Part shown: one piece after another, positions 8,636 through 17,350 of the stretch | Layout: every line of letters begins with the position of its first letter | Position numbering within the stretch: the stretch's first letter is position 1 | Assembly (NCBI GenBank): GCA_050249695.1 | Contig: JBFWQA010000001.1 | Coordinates: 1,282,705 to 1,346,704, forward strand | Reading direction: 5' to 3' | Length of the DNA stretch: 64,000 bases | Source of the DNA: JACKJP01 sp050249695 | Lineage (GTDB): Bacteria > Pseudomonadota > Alphaproteobacteria > Rhizobiales > Tepidamorphaceae | Position numbers and translations under genes: made by a program | Notes under the pieces: model-generated | The model's input: only the letters and a program-made list of their open reading frames with translations | The model's database searches: none | Told to the model about the DNA's origin: nothing

Positions 8636-9409
8636 GTGACCCGCAAGACCGCAAAGATCGCGTTCATCGCCAGCGACACGCCGGAGGCGAAGACCGCGCG
8701 TGATACGCTCGGCGCGCTTTACGGCGATGTCCGGCCCGACGAGGCCGATATCATCGTTGCGCTCGGCGGCGACGGGCACATGCTGCAAACACTTCACGAT
8801 TTCATGAATCGCGGCATTCCCATCTACGGCATGAACCGCGGTTCGGTCGGCTTTCTGATGAATGAATATGCCGAGGAGAATCTCCGGGAGCGGCTTCAGG
8901 CGGCCGAACTCACCAAGATCAGACCCCTGCAGATGCGCGCCGTCGACGTCGACGGCAAGACGCATCGGGCCCTTGCGATCAACGAGGTCTCGATGCTGCG
9001 ACAGACCTATCAGGCGGCCAAGCTTGAAATCCGTGTCGATGACAAGGTGCGTCTGGCCGAGTTGATCTGCGACGGCGTTCTGCTGTCCACCCCGGCCGGG
9101 TCGACGGCTTATAACCTTTCTGCGCACGGGCCCATCCTGCCCATCAACGCCAGGCTGCTGGCACTGACGCCGATCAGTCCGTTCCGGCCGCGCCGCTGGC
9201 GCGGCGCCCTGCTCCCCAACCGGGCGCATGTGACGATCAATGTTCTGGAGGCGGAGAAGCGTCCGGTCAGCGCCGTCGCCGACCACACCGAAATCCGCTC
9301 GGTCCGCTCGGTGATGATCGCCGAATCGTCCGATGCCGAAGCGCCGATGCTGTTCGACAAGGGCCACAATCTCGACGAGCGCATCCTTGCCGAGCAGTTC
9401 GGCTACTGA
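8636..9409 (+). CDS. nadK: NAD kinase
   Basis: 257 residues. The GGDGHML motif at residues 44-50 and the ATP/NAD-site segments AINEVSMLR and LLSTPAGSTAYNLSAHGPI are all present. The enzyme phosphorylates NAD to NADP in the cytoplasm. I place the start at GTG 8636 (MTRKTAKIAF), preceded by GGGAG; a reading from 8477 adds non-family sequence overlapping the dodecin start. It stands alone with its own upstream region. Confidence 0.95.
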   Translation: MTRKTAKIAFIASDTPEAKTARDTLGALYGDVRPDEADIIVALGGDGHMLQTLHDFMNRGIPIYGMNRGSVGFLMNEYAEENLRERLQAAELTKIRPLQMRAVDVDGKTHRALAINEVSMLRQTYQAAKLEIRVDDKVRLAELICDGVLLSTPAGSTAYNLSAHGPILPINARLLALTPISPFRPRRWRGALLPNRAHVTINVLEAEKRPVSAVADHTEIRSVRSVMIAESSDAEAPMLFDKGHNLDERILAEQFGY

Positions 9410-9468
9410 GCGGCGCCGCACCCTTCGTTCCCGCTCCTCAGCGCCGCTTCGTAAGTCTTTTCTTAAAA

Positions 9469-9509
9469 CTCAAGACACATAGTCAAAGACTGGAATCGAT
9501 CGTCTTGAG
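9469..9509 (+). promoter_or_regulatory. Inverted repeat upstream of the response-regulator gene
   Basis: CTCAAGAC (9469-9476) and GTCTTGAG (9502-9509) are perfect inverted copies separated by 25 bases, ending ten bases before the start codon at 9519. It could be an operator or a leader hairpin; nothing in the sequence decides between these. Confidence 0.35.
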
Positions 9510-9518
9510 CGGCCTGAT

Positions 9519-10058
9519 ATGGCGAAAATCCTGTTCGACAAACTCTCCGTGCTTGTTGTGGAAGACAACATGCACATGCGTCGCATAGTGCGCGCGCTGT
9601 TGTCCGGGTTCGGCATCCGGGAGATTTACGAGGCGGAAGACGGCGCTGCGGGGCTTGAAGCCTTTCAGCAGTTCAGTCCGGATGTGGTGATCACCGACTG
9701 GGTGATGCCGATCTTCGACGGCTATGAACTTGCCCAGATGATCCGCAAGGTCAACAGCACCAACCCCTATTGTCCGATCATCATGCTCACCGGTCATTCG
9801 GAGAAGCGGCGTGTCATGGAAGCCCGCGATATCGGCGTCAACGAGTTTCTCGCCAAGCCGATTTCGGCAAAGGCCCTCTATCTGAGACTCTACAGCGTCA
9901 TCGCGATGCCTCGCCCCTTCATCAAGACAAAGACCTATTTCGGCCCCGACCGGCGGCGCGCCGATGGTAGCGCGTACAAGGGCGAGGAGCGCCGGGATCC
10001 GGAGCGCGCGGAGAAGTATTTCGTCGGGGAAGCCGACCACGTGAAGCAGGCAGGATAG
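9519..10058 (+). CDS. CheY-like response regulator with basic C-terminal tail
   Basis: 179 residues. The receiver domain occupies about 8-130, with acidic residues VVEDN (15-16), phospho-acceptor Asp60 in VITDWVMP, Thr in MLTGHS and the lysine in LAKPIS. The remaining 50 residues (KTKTYFGPDRRRADG, then GEERRDPERAEKYF) have no DNA-binding domain; the YFGPDRRR tail recurs in alphaproteobacterial single-domain regulators. The Hpt gene begins 13 bases downstream, so the two are probably a phosphorelay pair. No histidine kinase is encoded nearby. Confidence 0.93.
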   Translation: MAKILFDKLSVLVVEDNMHMRRIVRALLSGFGIREIYEAEDGAAGLEAFQQFSPDVVITDWVMPIFDGYELAQMIRKVNSTNPYCPIIMLTGHSEKRRVMEARDIGVNEFLAKPISAKALYLRLYSVIAMPRPFIKTKTYFGPDRRRADGSAYKGEERRDPERAEKYFVGEADHVKQAG

Positions 10059-10071
10059 AGAAAGGCTCCCG

Positions 10072-10635
10072 ATGAGCGACAAGACCGCCAAGCCGACGCT
10101 CGAGAACGACGGCTATGAAATCATCGAGAGGAAAGCGATCGCGCACGCGATCGGCGACCGGAACGCCCCGGCTTTCGATCCGGAGCTTCTGGCGCGGGCG
10201 GAACAGGCGCTGCAGGATCTCAGTGGCGAGTTCAAGGGCTGGATCGACAAAGAAGTGGCGGGCCTCGCAGAGCGGTTCGACTCGCTGCGTGCATCGGCCT
10301 CACGGGATGAAGAAGCGATCGACGCCTTCTATCGCAGCGCGCATGATCTGCGCGGAGAGGCGGCGACACTCGGGTTTCCGCTCGCCGGCGCCGTTGCATC
10401 CTCCATCTGCGGCATCATCGAGGCGGCGCGCGAGAAGGACGAAAGGTTGCCGCTCGACCTCATCGGCCATCACGTGGACGCTGTACGCGCGATCGTGCGC
10501 GAAGAGGCGGCGGAAGCCAACGACACCGCCAGCGAACTCGTGCAGCAGCTCCGCCAGATAGGCCGGAAGTTCCTCGCCGCGCTCGAGGAAAACGATCCCG
10601 CGCCGCGGGCCGCCGAATTGAGCAAGGTCTCCTGA
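10072..10635 (+). CDS. Hpt domain phosphotransfer protein
   Basis: 187 residues, all predicted helical. The Hpt signature lies at residues 89-99, SAHDLRGEAATLG, with His91 as the likely phosphorylated residue. The N-terminal 35 residues are unlike the family and may be flexible. AAAGG precedes the ATG. The gene directly follows a receiver-only regulator, and a DUF2336 gene ends convergently eight bases away. It should carry phosphate between an unknown kinase and the upstream receiver. Confidence 0.9.
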   Translation: MSDKTAKPTLENDGYEIIERKAIAHAIGDRNAPAFDPELLARAEQALQDLSGEFKGWIDKEVAGLAERFDSLRASASRDEEAIDAFYRSAHDLRGEAATLGFPLAGAVASSICGIIEAAREKDERLPLDLIGHHVDAVRAIVREEAAEANDTASELVQQLRQIGRKFLAALEENDPAPRAAELSKVS

Positions 10636-10642
10636 CCGCCCG

Positions 10643-11779
10643 TCACGCTGCCCGGAAATAGCCGCCCGTTAGTTCACGCGCTTCGCTGCGCGCGAGTTCG
10701 GAACCCAGTCTGACCATGAGCGCGCTCAGCGCGGCGCAGGAATCGCCCTCCGCTGCGATTGCCGTCAGCACGCGCTCCACGACCATCAGCCGCCGCGCCG
10801 CGACGCTCAGGTCGCGACCCTCCCGGCAAAGCGCGATACTCGCCCGTCTGGCCGCCCGCAGAACGGCCGCTTCCGGAGGCGAGATCCGCGCCTTCCGGCA
10901 AAGCGCGGCAAAGCCGTTGCCGGCATCCTTGTAAAGCGCGGCCGCGCGGCGCTCGGGCAGGCCGGCAAGGGTCGAAAATCCGGCGACGGCGAACTCGTCG
11001 TCGCCCAGGCAGATCGCCCTGAGCAGCAGCTTCTCGTCGAGACAGCCACGGCGCGCCAGACGTTGCGCGGCAGCTTTCAGACCTTTCGCGCCGTCGACGC
11101 CGCCCATCCGGATCATCCCTTCCGCGAACGCCTCGTCGAGGGTCCGCTTCGCCCTGTGCGGAGACAGCCACGAACGGCTTACGAGAAATTCCGACAGCGC
11201 GCCGACAAGCCCTTCAACCAGATCCTGACGCATCTCCATGGGCAGATCGTCGCGCGCCAGCAGCGCTTCCCGCAGGTCGCCGTTGCCGCCGTGCCGCTGG
11301 ATCAGGCGCGCCATCGTGCCACGCGTGAGCCGCGCGTCGGGATTTTCCAGCAGCGCCAGGCACGCCTCCGCCTCGGCCACCTCGACGATCGCCGCCGAAA
11401 GCCCGGCGCTGACCGGCCGCCGCCTCGCCACGGCCCTGTGATGGGCGGCGCTGCCATCGCCGACGATGTCGATCAGATCTTCCTCGCGCAGAACCGGTGA
11501 GGACAGCAGCAGCGGCTCGGCGACGCCGCCGAAATCGGCCGCCAGCACGCGCACGATATGGCGCGGCGCCGCGGGCGCAGCGGCAAAGACATTCGCCAGC
11601 GCCCGCCGCACGATGGGCGCCGGATCGTCGGTGATCACCGTCAGGGCGGCCAGTGCCTCCGACCTGTTGAGTTCATCGAGGGGCGAATCGAGAAAAACCC
11701 GCGCCAGCGCCGTGGCGATTTCCGCGCGCTCGGACGGTTGCCCCTCCTCCAGCCGTTTCAGGAACCGCTGCAGCAGCAT
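10643..11779 (-). CDS. DUF2336 domain protein
   Basis: 378 residues, rich in Ala, Leu and Arg, with helical repeats such as LLENPDARLTRGTMARLIQRHG and LVEGLVGALSEFLVSRSWL. This matches DUF2336, a HEAT-like helical family frequent in alphaproteobacteria. The N-terminal part (RRALANVFAAAPAAPRHIVRVLAADFGGVAEPLLLSS) is also typical. Function is unknown. AAAGG precedes the ATG. The gene ends convergently eight bases from the Hpt gene, and the transglycosylase gene ends about ten bases upstream of its start on the same strand. Confidence 0.85.
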   Translation of the reverse strand: MLLQRFLKRLEEGQPSERAEIATALARVFLDSPLDELNRSEALAALTVITDDPAPIVRRALANVFAAAPAAPRHIVRVLAADFGGVAEPLLLSSPVLREEDLIDIVGDGSAAHHRAVARRRPVSAGLSAAIVEVAEAEACLALLENPDARLTRGTMARLIQRHGGNGDLREALLARDDLPMEMRQDLVEGLVGALSEFLVSRSWLSPHRAKRTLDEAFAEGMIRMGGVDGAKGLKAAAQRLARRGCLDEKLLLRAICLGDDEFAVAGFSTLAGLPERRAAALYKDAGNGFAALCRKARISPPEAAVLRAARRASIALCREGRDLSVAARRLMVVERVLTAIAAEGDSCAALSALMVRLGSELARSEARELTGGYFRAA

Positions 11780-11789
11780 GGCAGGCCTT

Positions 11790-12830
11790 TCAGTTGAGGG
11801 GAGAGCCGTCCGGAGCGACGAGACGCGCCGGATCGTGATTGCGCCCGTTCGGCATGACCCGCGTCGCCGCCGCTGCGCCGGCCGGCGCCTGAGCGGTCAG
11901 AACCGCTGTCGCGGCGGGCGAAGCGGGCGCGACCTGCGACGTGCCGCTCGCCGGAGCGGGAGATGCTGTCTGCACCCTCGTCTCCACATGCGGCTTGCCG
12001 AAGAAATTCAGCCACAAGTTCTGCACTGCCTCGCCGAGCGTTCCGGGCTCCTGCCCCGCCCCGGTACCCGCCCGTGAAGCCGGCGCAAATGCCGAGATCC
12101 TGCTGCCGGTATCGGTGAACAGCGACTGGAACATCGCCTCGCTGCGCCGTGCCGCGGCGAAGGCGGTCAGCGTCATGGGCTGACCGGAAGCGTATTGGGT
12201 CGCATCGCCGCTCTCGCCATGCTTGGCAACCAGAGCGTTGTAGACTTCTGCGTTGCCGCGCGGCGCGCCGCTGCGATCGTAGAAGATCGAACGGTTTGCC
12301 CGCGCCGCCGCCGGAAAGCGCAACGCGGCGATCCCGTCCGGATCGTTCGCGGCGCTGTTGATGAGATCGCTCGCCCCGCCCGCGCCGAGGAAATGAGCGA
12401 TGTACAGCTCGCCCGCCTTGGGTTGGCGGCCGATGCCGGCCTCCAGCACACGTGCATTTGCCTGCGTGAATTCGCCGGCCATCAGCGCCGAGACCTCCGG
12501 ATCGTATCTCAGCTTGAGGATGTCGTCGCGACTGGCGCCATCCACCGAGAGCCGGCCATTGGCGTCCTGACTGATCGAGGCGGCTTCCTTGGCAAGACCG
12601 TAGCGCGCGCCCCAATCGTGAACCGCCTTCAGCCAGGTGCTTTCGATGAACTGGAAAAGGCCGGCCGCGCTCGATGTCGAGGCCTTCGCTTGCGGGTCGA
12701 GAGAACTTTCGCGCTTCGCCGTGTTCAGCAGATAGGAAAAATCCGTTCCGGTCGTCTGTGCGGCCCGCTGCAATATGCTCGCAATACTGCCTGAAGGGTC
12801 TTTCCTCAGAATGGACGTAAACAGGAACAT
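11790..12830 (-). CDS. Lytic transglycosylase-like protein (SLT fold)
   Basis: 346 residues. The catalytic region is at about 35-70: LLNTAKRESSLDPQAKA, with the expected Glu, followed by SSAAGLFQFIESTW. LYIAHFLGAGGASDLI near 142-158 is the second SLT-type block. There is no obvious signal peptide, and the last 90 residues are Ala/Pro-rich linker (TASPAPASGTSQVAPASPA). Such proteins cleave peptidoglycan, often for flagellum or secretion assembly; without a signal peptide export would need another route or a different start. It is probably cotranscribed with the DUF2336 gene downstream. Confidence 0.82.
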   Translation of the reverse strand: MFLFTSILRKDPSGSIASILQRAAQTTGTDFSYLLNTAKRESSLDPQAKASTSSAAGLFQFIESTWLKAVHDWGARYGLAKEAASISQDANGRLSVDGASRDDILKLRYDPEVSALMAGEFTQANARVLEAGIGRQPKAGELYIAHFLGAGGASDLINSAANDPDGIAALRFPAAARANRSIFYDRSGAPRGNAEVYNALVAKHGESGDATQYASGQPMTLTAFAAARRSEAMFQSLFTDTGSRISAFAPASRAGTGAGQEPGTLGEAVQNLWLNFFGKPHVETRVQTASPAPASGTSQVAPASPAATAVLTAQAPAGAAAATRVMPNGRNHDPARLVAPDGSPLN

Positions 12831-12936
12831 TTCGTTGCGGGCCTTTCGCCGGTCTGTCTGCTATCTTTCAGTCCCTGTCCGGTGCGCCAGCATCGCCCCT
12901 TATGGTAAACAGAGAGTTAAATACCGGGCGAACGTA

Positions 12937-12963
12937 ATGACGAAACAGGGTTTTTCACGATGA
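12937..12963 (+). other. Eight-codon upstream reading frame ending on the next start
   Basis: ATG at 12937 opens a frame encoding MTKQGFSR whose TGA overlaps the ATG at 12960 (ATGA). It could couple translation of the CitE-fold gene, although no clear ribosome site precedes it. Chance remains possible. Confidence 0.2.
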
Positions 12964-13685
12964 GACCGGCGCGCTCTCACCGCTCATGGCTGCTCACCCC
13001 ATGCTCGGACGAATCCGCGCTGATGGCCGCCCGGCGGAGTGGCGCCGACGCGCTGATCCTTGACCTCGCGGCGGGCGGACCGGACAGGATGGCGGTGCGC
13101 GAGATGGCCGCCCGGTTCGTCGAAGCCTGCGGCACTTCGGACCCCGTGCCATACGTCATGATTGCGTCGGTCGGTACGGCGGAATGCGACGGCGACGTGA
13201 GGGCGATCACGGCCGCGCGCCCCGCCGGCCTCGTCCTTTGCCGGGCCGGCGGTGGGGGCGATGTCACGCGCCTAGCCGCGCTGCTCGCGGCGGCCGAGGC
13301 GGACGCCGGTGTCGAAGACGGCGCCACGAAGATCCTGGCGCTTGCCACCGATACGCCCGCCGCGGTGCTTGGTCTCGCTACCTATGCGGGAGCATCAATG
13401 CGGCTTGCCGGGCTCATTTGGGGGCCGCAGCGGCTGCGGGAAGAGCTTGGGTCGCGCGCGATCGAAGACGAAAGCGGCACACTGACAACGCTTTATGCCC
13501 ATGTGCGGAATCAGTGTCTCATAAGTGCCGCCGCCGCCGGCGTCGCCGCGATAGACCGGGCAGAACCGGCGGCCGGAGCGGCTCTGGCCAACGCCTGCAC
13601 CGCCGCATGGCGCGACGGCTTCTCGGGCAAGATTGCCGTTTCGCCGGACCAGGTGACCGTGATGAATGCGATTTTCGGCGACTGA
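12960..13685 (+). CDS. CitE/HpcH-fold protein with replaced catalytic residues
   Basis: 241 residues. The scaffold of CitE-type CoA-ester lyases is readable: RSWLLTPCS, then ARRSGADALILDL, then TKILALATDTPAAVLGLATYAGASMRLAGLIWGPQRLREELG, then AAGVAAIDRAEP. At functional positions it differs: the PGxRP-like loop reads PCSDES, the DLED motif reads DLAA, the metal-binding ET reads TD, and the GxxDL aspartate reads GPQRL. It is also shorter than the usual 270-300 residues. It may be an inactive relative with a binding role. The neighbours give no pathway. Confidence 0.72.
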   Translation: MRPARSHRSWLLTPCSDESALMAARRSGADALILDLAAGGPDRMAVREMAARFVEACGTSDPVPYVMIASVGTAECDGDVRAITAARPAGLVLCRAGGGGDVTRLAALLAAAEADAGVEDGATKILALATDTPAAVLGLATYAGASMRLAGLIWGPQRLREELGSRAIEDESGTLTTLYAHVRNQCLISAAAAGVAAIDRAEPAAGAALANACTAAWRDGFSGKIAVSPDQVTVMNAIFGD

Positions 13686-13697
13686 CTCCCGGCGAAG

Positions 13698-14411
13698 CTA
13701 TTTCTTCAGGCCGGCCAGTTCGTCCTGCAGCTGGCCGATCATGGCTTCCATGCGCCCGATGATGTCGACAGCACTCTGTTCGCGCGCCGGTTGCGGCTGC
13801 GCGCCGATCCCGCGCAATACGATGTCCGTTACTTCCTCGGCGCATTCCTGCAGCGCAAAATCGCCTTCCCCGCGCAAAAATGCCCAGACCTGATGCTCCA
13901 GGTAGCCGAAGATCATGTTGCGGACGACCTTGCGTGAGAAGTCGGGCCTGATTTCTCCGGCCGCGACCCCCTCCTCGACGACGTCCATCAGCCAGCTCGT
14001 AACCTGCCTGTTCAATGCAAAGATCCGCGTCTGGCGAAAGCCGGGATCGGCCCGCAGGTCCAGGAGTATGAAGCGCGTCAGCTGCGGCTCGCGCCGGATG
14101 AAAAGCAGATGATTGGAGATTGCCAGAAAGAGGCGCTCGCGAAGCGGGCGGTTTTCGTTTCCCACGCGCTCCTGTGCCGCCAGTTCATGATACCAGGCCT
14201 CGGCCACCTGAATCATCAGGTCGCGCTTGTTGACGAAATACTTGTAGATCGTACCTTCGGAAATGCCGCAGCGTTCAGCAACGTCGGCCGTCGAAAACTG
14301 CTCGTATCCTTTGTCGCGCAAAACGGTCCTGGCCATATCCATGATGGCCGAAACGCGCTGATCGCGCGGCATCCGGCGAATGCCCGTCTTTTGCGGTGTC
14401 TGGATGCCCAT
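13698..14411 (-). CDS. TetR family transcriptional regulator
   Basis: 237 residues from the ATG at 14411, which has AGGGG upstream; a reading to 14741 adds unrelated residues. The N-terminal helix-turn-helix is clear at about 20-65: ARTVLRDKGYEQFSTADVAERCGISEGTIYKYFVNKRDLM. The C-terminal part is helical and ends in a possible short coiled coil (IIGRMEAMIGQLQDELAGLKK). It is divergent from the acyl-CoA ligase gene across 358 bases, the classic position for a repressor whose ligand is an acyl-CoA or aromatic substrate. Confidence 0.92.
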   Translation of the reverse strand: MGIQTPQKTGIRRMPRDQRVSAIMDMARTVLRDKGYEQFSTADVAERCGISEGTIYKYFVNKRDLMIQVAEAWYHELAAQERVGNENRPLRERLFLAISNHLLFIRREPQLTRFILLDLRADPGFRQTRIFALNRQVTSWLMDVVEEGVAAGEIRPDFSRKVVRNMIFGYLEHQVWAFLRGEGDFALQECAEEVTDIVLRGIGAQPQPAREQSAVDIIGRMEAMIGQLQDELAGLKK

Positions 14412-14769
14412 TTCGTCCCCTGTCGTCTGAGTGCCCAATCCGCACGGTGCGCTAGCATGCACGTTTGGCGCGGATGTCCAAGCCAGTTCACTGACTCGCG
14501 ATGCCCTGCCGAGCAACATTGTGCCGAAGCGATGGTTGCGGATCAGAATTTCGGGGCCTATCCGCACGCAAAGTGAAGCATCCTCACCAGCATTTGGAAA
14601 GATGACAACAGGCGCCGCCCTCTTCCGAAGGATGCAACTGACCCAAAACCTTATTGAAAGTGGTCGGCTGGCTTCATAGCATTCGGATCGTCGAAGCTGA
14701 CAATCGCTGTACGAGAGATGAATTCGGTTCAATAAAAACAAGACGGCATGCCGCGACGGAGGAAACGAA
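14412..14769. promoter_or_regulatory. Divergent control region between tetR-type and acyl-CoA ligase genes
   Basis: 358 bases without a gene. TTATTGAA at 14651-14658 and TTCAATAA at 14728-14735 are perfect inverted copies, and TGAA-N5-TTCA lies at 14719-14731, inside the last fifty bases before the ligase start. These are candidate half-sites for the adjacent regulator but are weak. GGAGG precedes the ligase ATG. Confidence 0.35.
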
Positions 14770-16704
14770 ATGAACTACAGCCCGCGTGGCGTCGAGCCTG
14801 AAGGTCTCTGGCTTGAAGGCGGGGAACCTTCCCCCGGTCGCATTGCCCGCCCCCGCATGCGCGATCGCTCGGACATCAGAGCCATCGAGCGCTACAGCTT
14901 TGAAGAATTGCTGCCCGCTCTGACCATCCACGAATGCCTGAAGATCGCCGCGGCCCTCAATCCCGACAAGCCCGCCATCACCCATCTCCTGTCAGCAGAC
15001 CCGGACGCCGCCCCGTTGATCATCACTTATCGCGAGCTCGTCGACAAAATCGACAGCGCCGCGAGCCTGTTTCAGGAGATATCGGCCGGTGAGAAACCTG
15101 TCATAGCGAACATTCTGCCCATGCTGCCGGAAGGTCTCATCGCAAGCTGGGCCGCAGCCACCGTTGGTGTTGGATGCCCGATCAATCCGTTCCTCGAACT
15201 GGACCAGATCGCGGCGATCATGAATGGCGCACGCGCGACGGTGCTGGTGACGACAACCAACGCTTATGGGCCCGGCGCGTGGGATCGCCTTGACGATATT
15301 CGCGCGCGCGTCCCCACCTTGAAGCGTGTGCTCGTCGTCGGCGCCGATGATGAGGCGGACGATTTCGCCAGGGCTGTGGAGGCGCAGGGCCGCAAAGGCG
15401 CGTCCTTTACCGCGGTCACTGACCCCATGGCGGACGCGATCCATCTGCCGACGGGCGGGACGACTGGCGCGATCAAGATCGTGCGCATGAACCACAAGGG
15501 CCAGTTGATCAATGCCTGGCTTTGCGCCCTGCTCGGCGGCGACACTTCAACGGAAGGCGTGATCGGCCACGCAATGCCCAATTTCCATGTCGGCGGTCTG
15601 GTGGATCTCGGATTGCGCGCGCTGATATTCGGGCAGACGCTGCTCACGCTGACGACCGACGGGTTCCGCAATCCGGATGTGGTGAGGAACTTCTGGGATA
15701 TCGCCCGCAAGCAGAAGATGACTTTTGTTCTGTCCACGCCGACGACAGCCGCCGCCATCCTTGCTGCGGACGGGGACCCGACCGGGCATCCATTGCAGAA
15801 TTACCAGTGTGGTGCGGCAACGATTCCGGTGGCCCTCAATAACGCCTTTCGCGAGAAGTTCGGCATCCCGTTGCGTGAAGTCTGGGGCATGACGGAAGTT
15901 CACGGCACCGTCTGCGGAAATCTGGTCGGCATGGAGCCGATGATCGGGTCGCCGGGCATACAATTGCCGCACCAGCCCGTTGCCGCCTTCATCGTCGATG
16001 ATGACAACAATTTCATCCGCAAGTGCGAGCCGGGCGAACGCGGCGTGCTGGTCATCAGCGGCGAAGGTGTCGTGAAAGGCTACACGGACGAGAAATACAA
16101 TGGCGGCTTCCACGTGAAGGGGGCGCCGAACGGCGAGATATGGGGCAATTCAGGCGATCTTGGGACGGTCGACAGCGATGGCTACGTCTGGATTTTCGGC
16201 CGCGCCAAGGACGTGATCATCCGCGGCGGACACAATATCGACGCCAAGATCATCGAGGAGGTGCTGGCGCGGCATCCCGCCGTTCAGGTCGCCGCGGCGA
16301 TTGGAAGGCCCGATCCCAGCAAGGGCGAGTTGCCGGTCGCATACGTGCAACTGAAGGCCGGCGCGAATGCCACGCGGGAGGAACTGCTCGATCTTTGCCG
16401 CAAGGAGGTCCAGGAGCGCGCGGCTGTTCCGGTCGACCTCACGATCATCGACGAGATGCCGATGACCGCTGTGGCCAAGATCAACAAGCCTGTGTTGAGA
16501 AGGCAATTGACGCGGGAGGTTGCGGGTGGCGTCGCGCGCGAAGTACTGGGGGCGATGCCATTCGACATCCGTGTCGATGAGACGGGCAAGCGCCCGACGG
16601 CGGTACTGACGATCGGCGCGCCCCGCGATGCCGCCATCGAGGGCAAGCTCGCCGAAGCTTTCAGAACCTATGAATTTGCCATTCGAATCGAGTTCGAGGG
16701 CTGA
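14770..16704 (+). CDS. AMP-forming acyl-CoA synthetase
   Basis: 644 residues. All adenylate-forming motifs are visible: P-loop LPTGGTTGAIKIV near 222, WGMTEVHG near 373, SGDLG near 460, the hinge GRAKDVIIRGGHNID near 477-491, and the C-terminal catalytic lysine in MTAVAKINKPVLRR near 570. It activates a carboxylic acid to its CoA thioester in the cytoplasm. The first 55 residues and last 70 are extra to the core. Divergent from a TetR regulator that probably controls it; the substrate is not evident. Confidence 0.92.
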   Translation: MNYSPRGVEPEGLWLEGGEPSPGRIARPRMRDRSDIRAIERYSFEELLPALTIHECLKIAAALNPDKPAITHLLSADPDAAPLIITYRELVDKIDSAASLFQEISAGEKPVIANILPMLPEGLIASWAAATVGVGCPINPFLELDQIAAIMNGARATVLVTTTNAYGPGAWDRLDDIRARVPTLKRVLVVGADDEADDFARAVEAQGRKGASFTAVTDPMADAIHLPTGGTTGAIKIVRMNHKGQLINAWLCALLGGDTSTEGVIGHAMPNFHVGGLVDLGLRALIFGQTLLTLTTDGFRNPDVVRNFWDIARKQKMTFVLSTPTTAAAILAADGDPTGHPLQNYQCGAATIPVALNNAFREKFGIPLREVWGMTEVHGTVCGNLVGMEPMIGSPGIQLPHQPVAAFIVDDDNNFIRKCEPGERGVLVISGEGVVKGYTDEKYNGGFHVKGAPNGEIWGNSGDLGTVDSDGYVWIFGRAKDVIIRGGHNIDAKIIEEVLARHPAVQVAAAIGRPDPSKGELPVAYVQLKAGANATREELLDLCRKEVQERAAVPVDLTIIDEMPMTAVAKINKPVLRRQLTREVAGGVAREVLGAMPFDIRVDETGKRPTAVLTIGAPRDAAIEGKLAEAFRTYEFAIRIEFEG

Positions 16705-16737
16705 TCGGGAGACGGGATCAGCGCTGGTTCCGGCCCG

Positions 16738-17340
16738 TCAGCTGCCAGGCCGCACGAGTTGGAACACCTCGTCGATCACCGCGTAGTCCTGATAGCCGAG
16801 CCGGCTGACCGGACGCGCCCTGGTGATATCGACCATCCCGTTGGTGATGATCGCGTCGTCAATATATACGCCCGTGACCTGGCCAAGGACCAGCCAGGCA
16901 TTGGCCGCCCTGCCGTCCTTGTCCTTCAGGTCGACCGTCTGAAGATAGACGCATTCCAGTGCCGCCGGGCTCTCGCCCACACGCGGCACCTTGACCGAAA
17001 CCCCGGGCACCGCCGTCAGTCCCGCTCGCGCCATCTCATCCTCGCCATGCGGCAGCGACGCGGACGTGGAGTTCATTTCCTTCATCAGGGCCATCGTCGC
17101 GAGGTTGCAGACGAATTCGCCCGTTTCCTCGATATTGGCGATGGAATCCTTCCTCCCCTGCGTGGAAAAGCCGACGATGTTGGGCCTGTTGGAGAAGGCG
17201 TTGAAGAAACTGTAGGGCGCAAGATTGATGCGCCCCCTGGCGTCGAGGCTTGAAATCCAGCCGATCGGCCTGGGGGCAACGATCGCCTTGAACGGATCGA
17301 ATGGCAATCCGTGCCGATTGGTAACCGCGTCGTAATACAT
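16738..17340 (-). CDS. Flavin reductase domain (FMN-binding) protein
   Basis: 200 residues. The split-barrel flavin-binding signature is clear: FKAIVAPRPIGWISSLDARGRINLAPYSFFNAFSNRPNIVGFS, then KDSIANIEETGEFVCNLAT, then ALECVYLQTVDL and LVLGQVTGVYID. Family members reduce flavins with NAD(P)H or are flavin-dependent enzymes in aromatic degradation. It starts ten bases after the nitroreductase gene and probably shares its transcript. Confidence 0.9.
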   Translation of the reverse strand: MYYDAVTNRHGLPFDPFKAIVAPRPIGWISSLDARGRINLAPYSFFNAFSNRPNIVGFSTQGRKDSIANIEETGEFVCNLATMALMKEMNSTSASLPHGEDEMARAGLTAVPGVSVKVPRVGESPAALECVYLQTVDLKDKDGRAANAWLVLGQVTGVYIDDAIITNGMVDITRARPVSRLGYQDYAVIDEVFQLVRPGS

Positions 17341-17350
17341 CCTGTACCCG

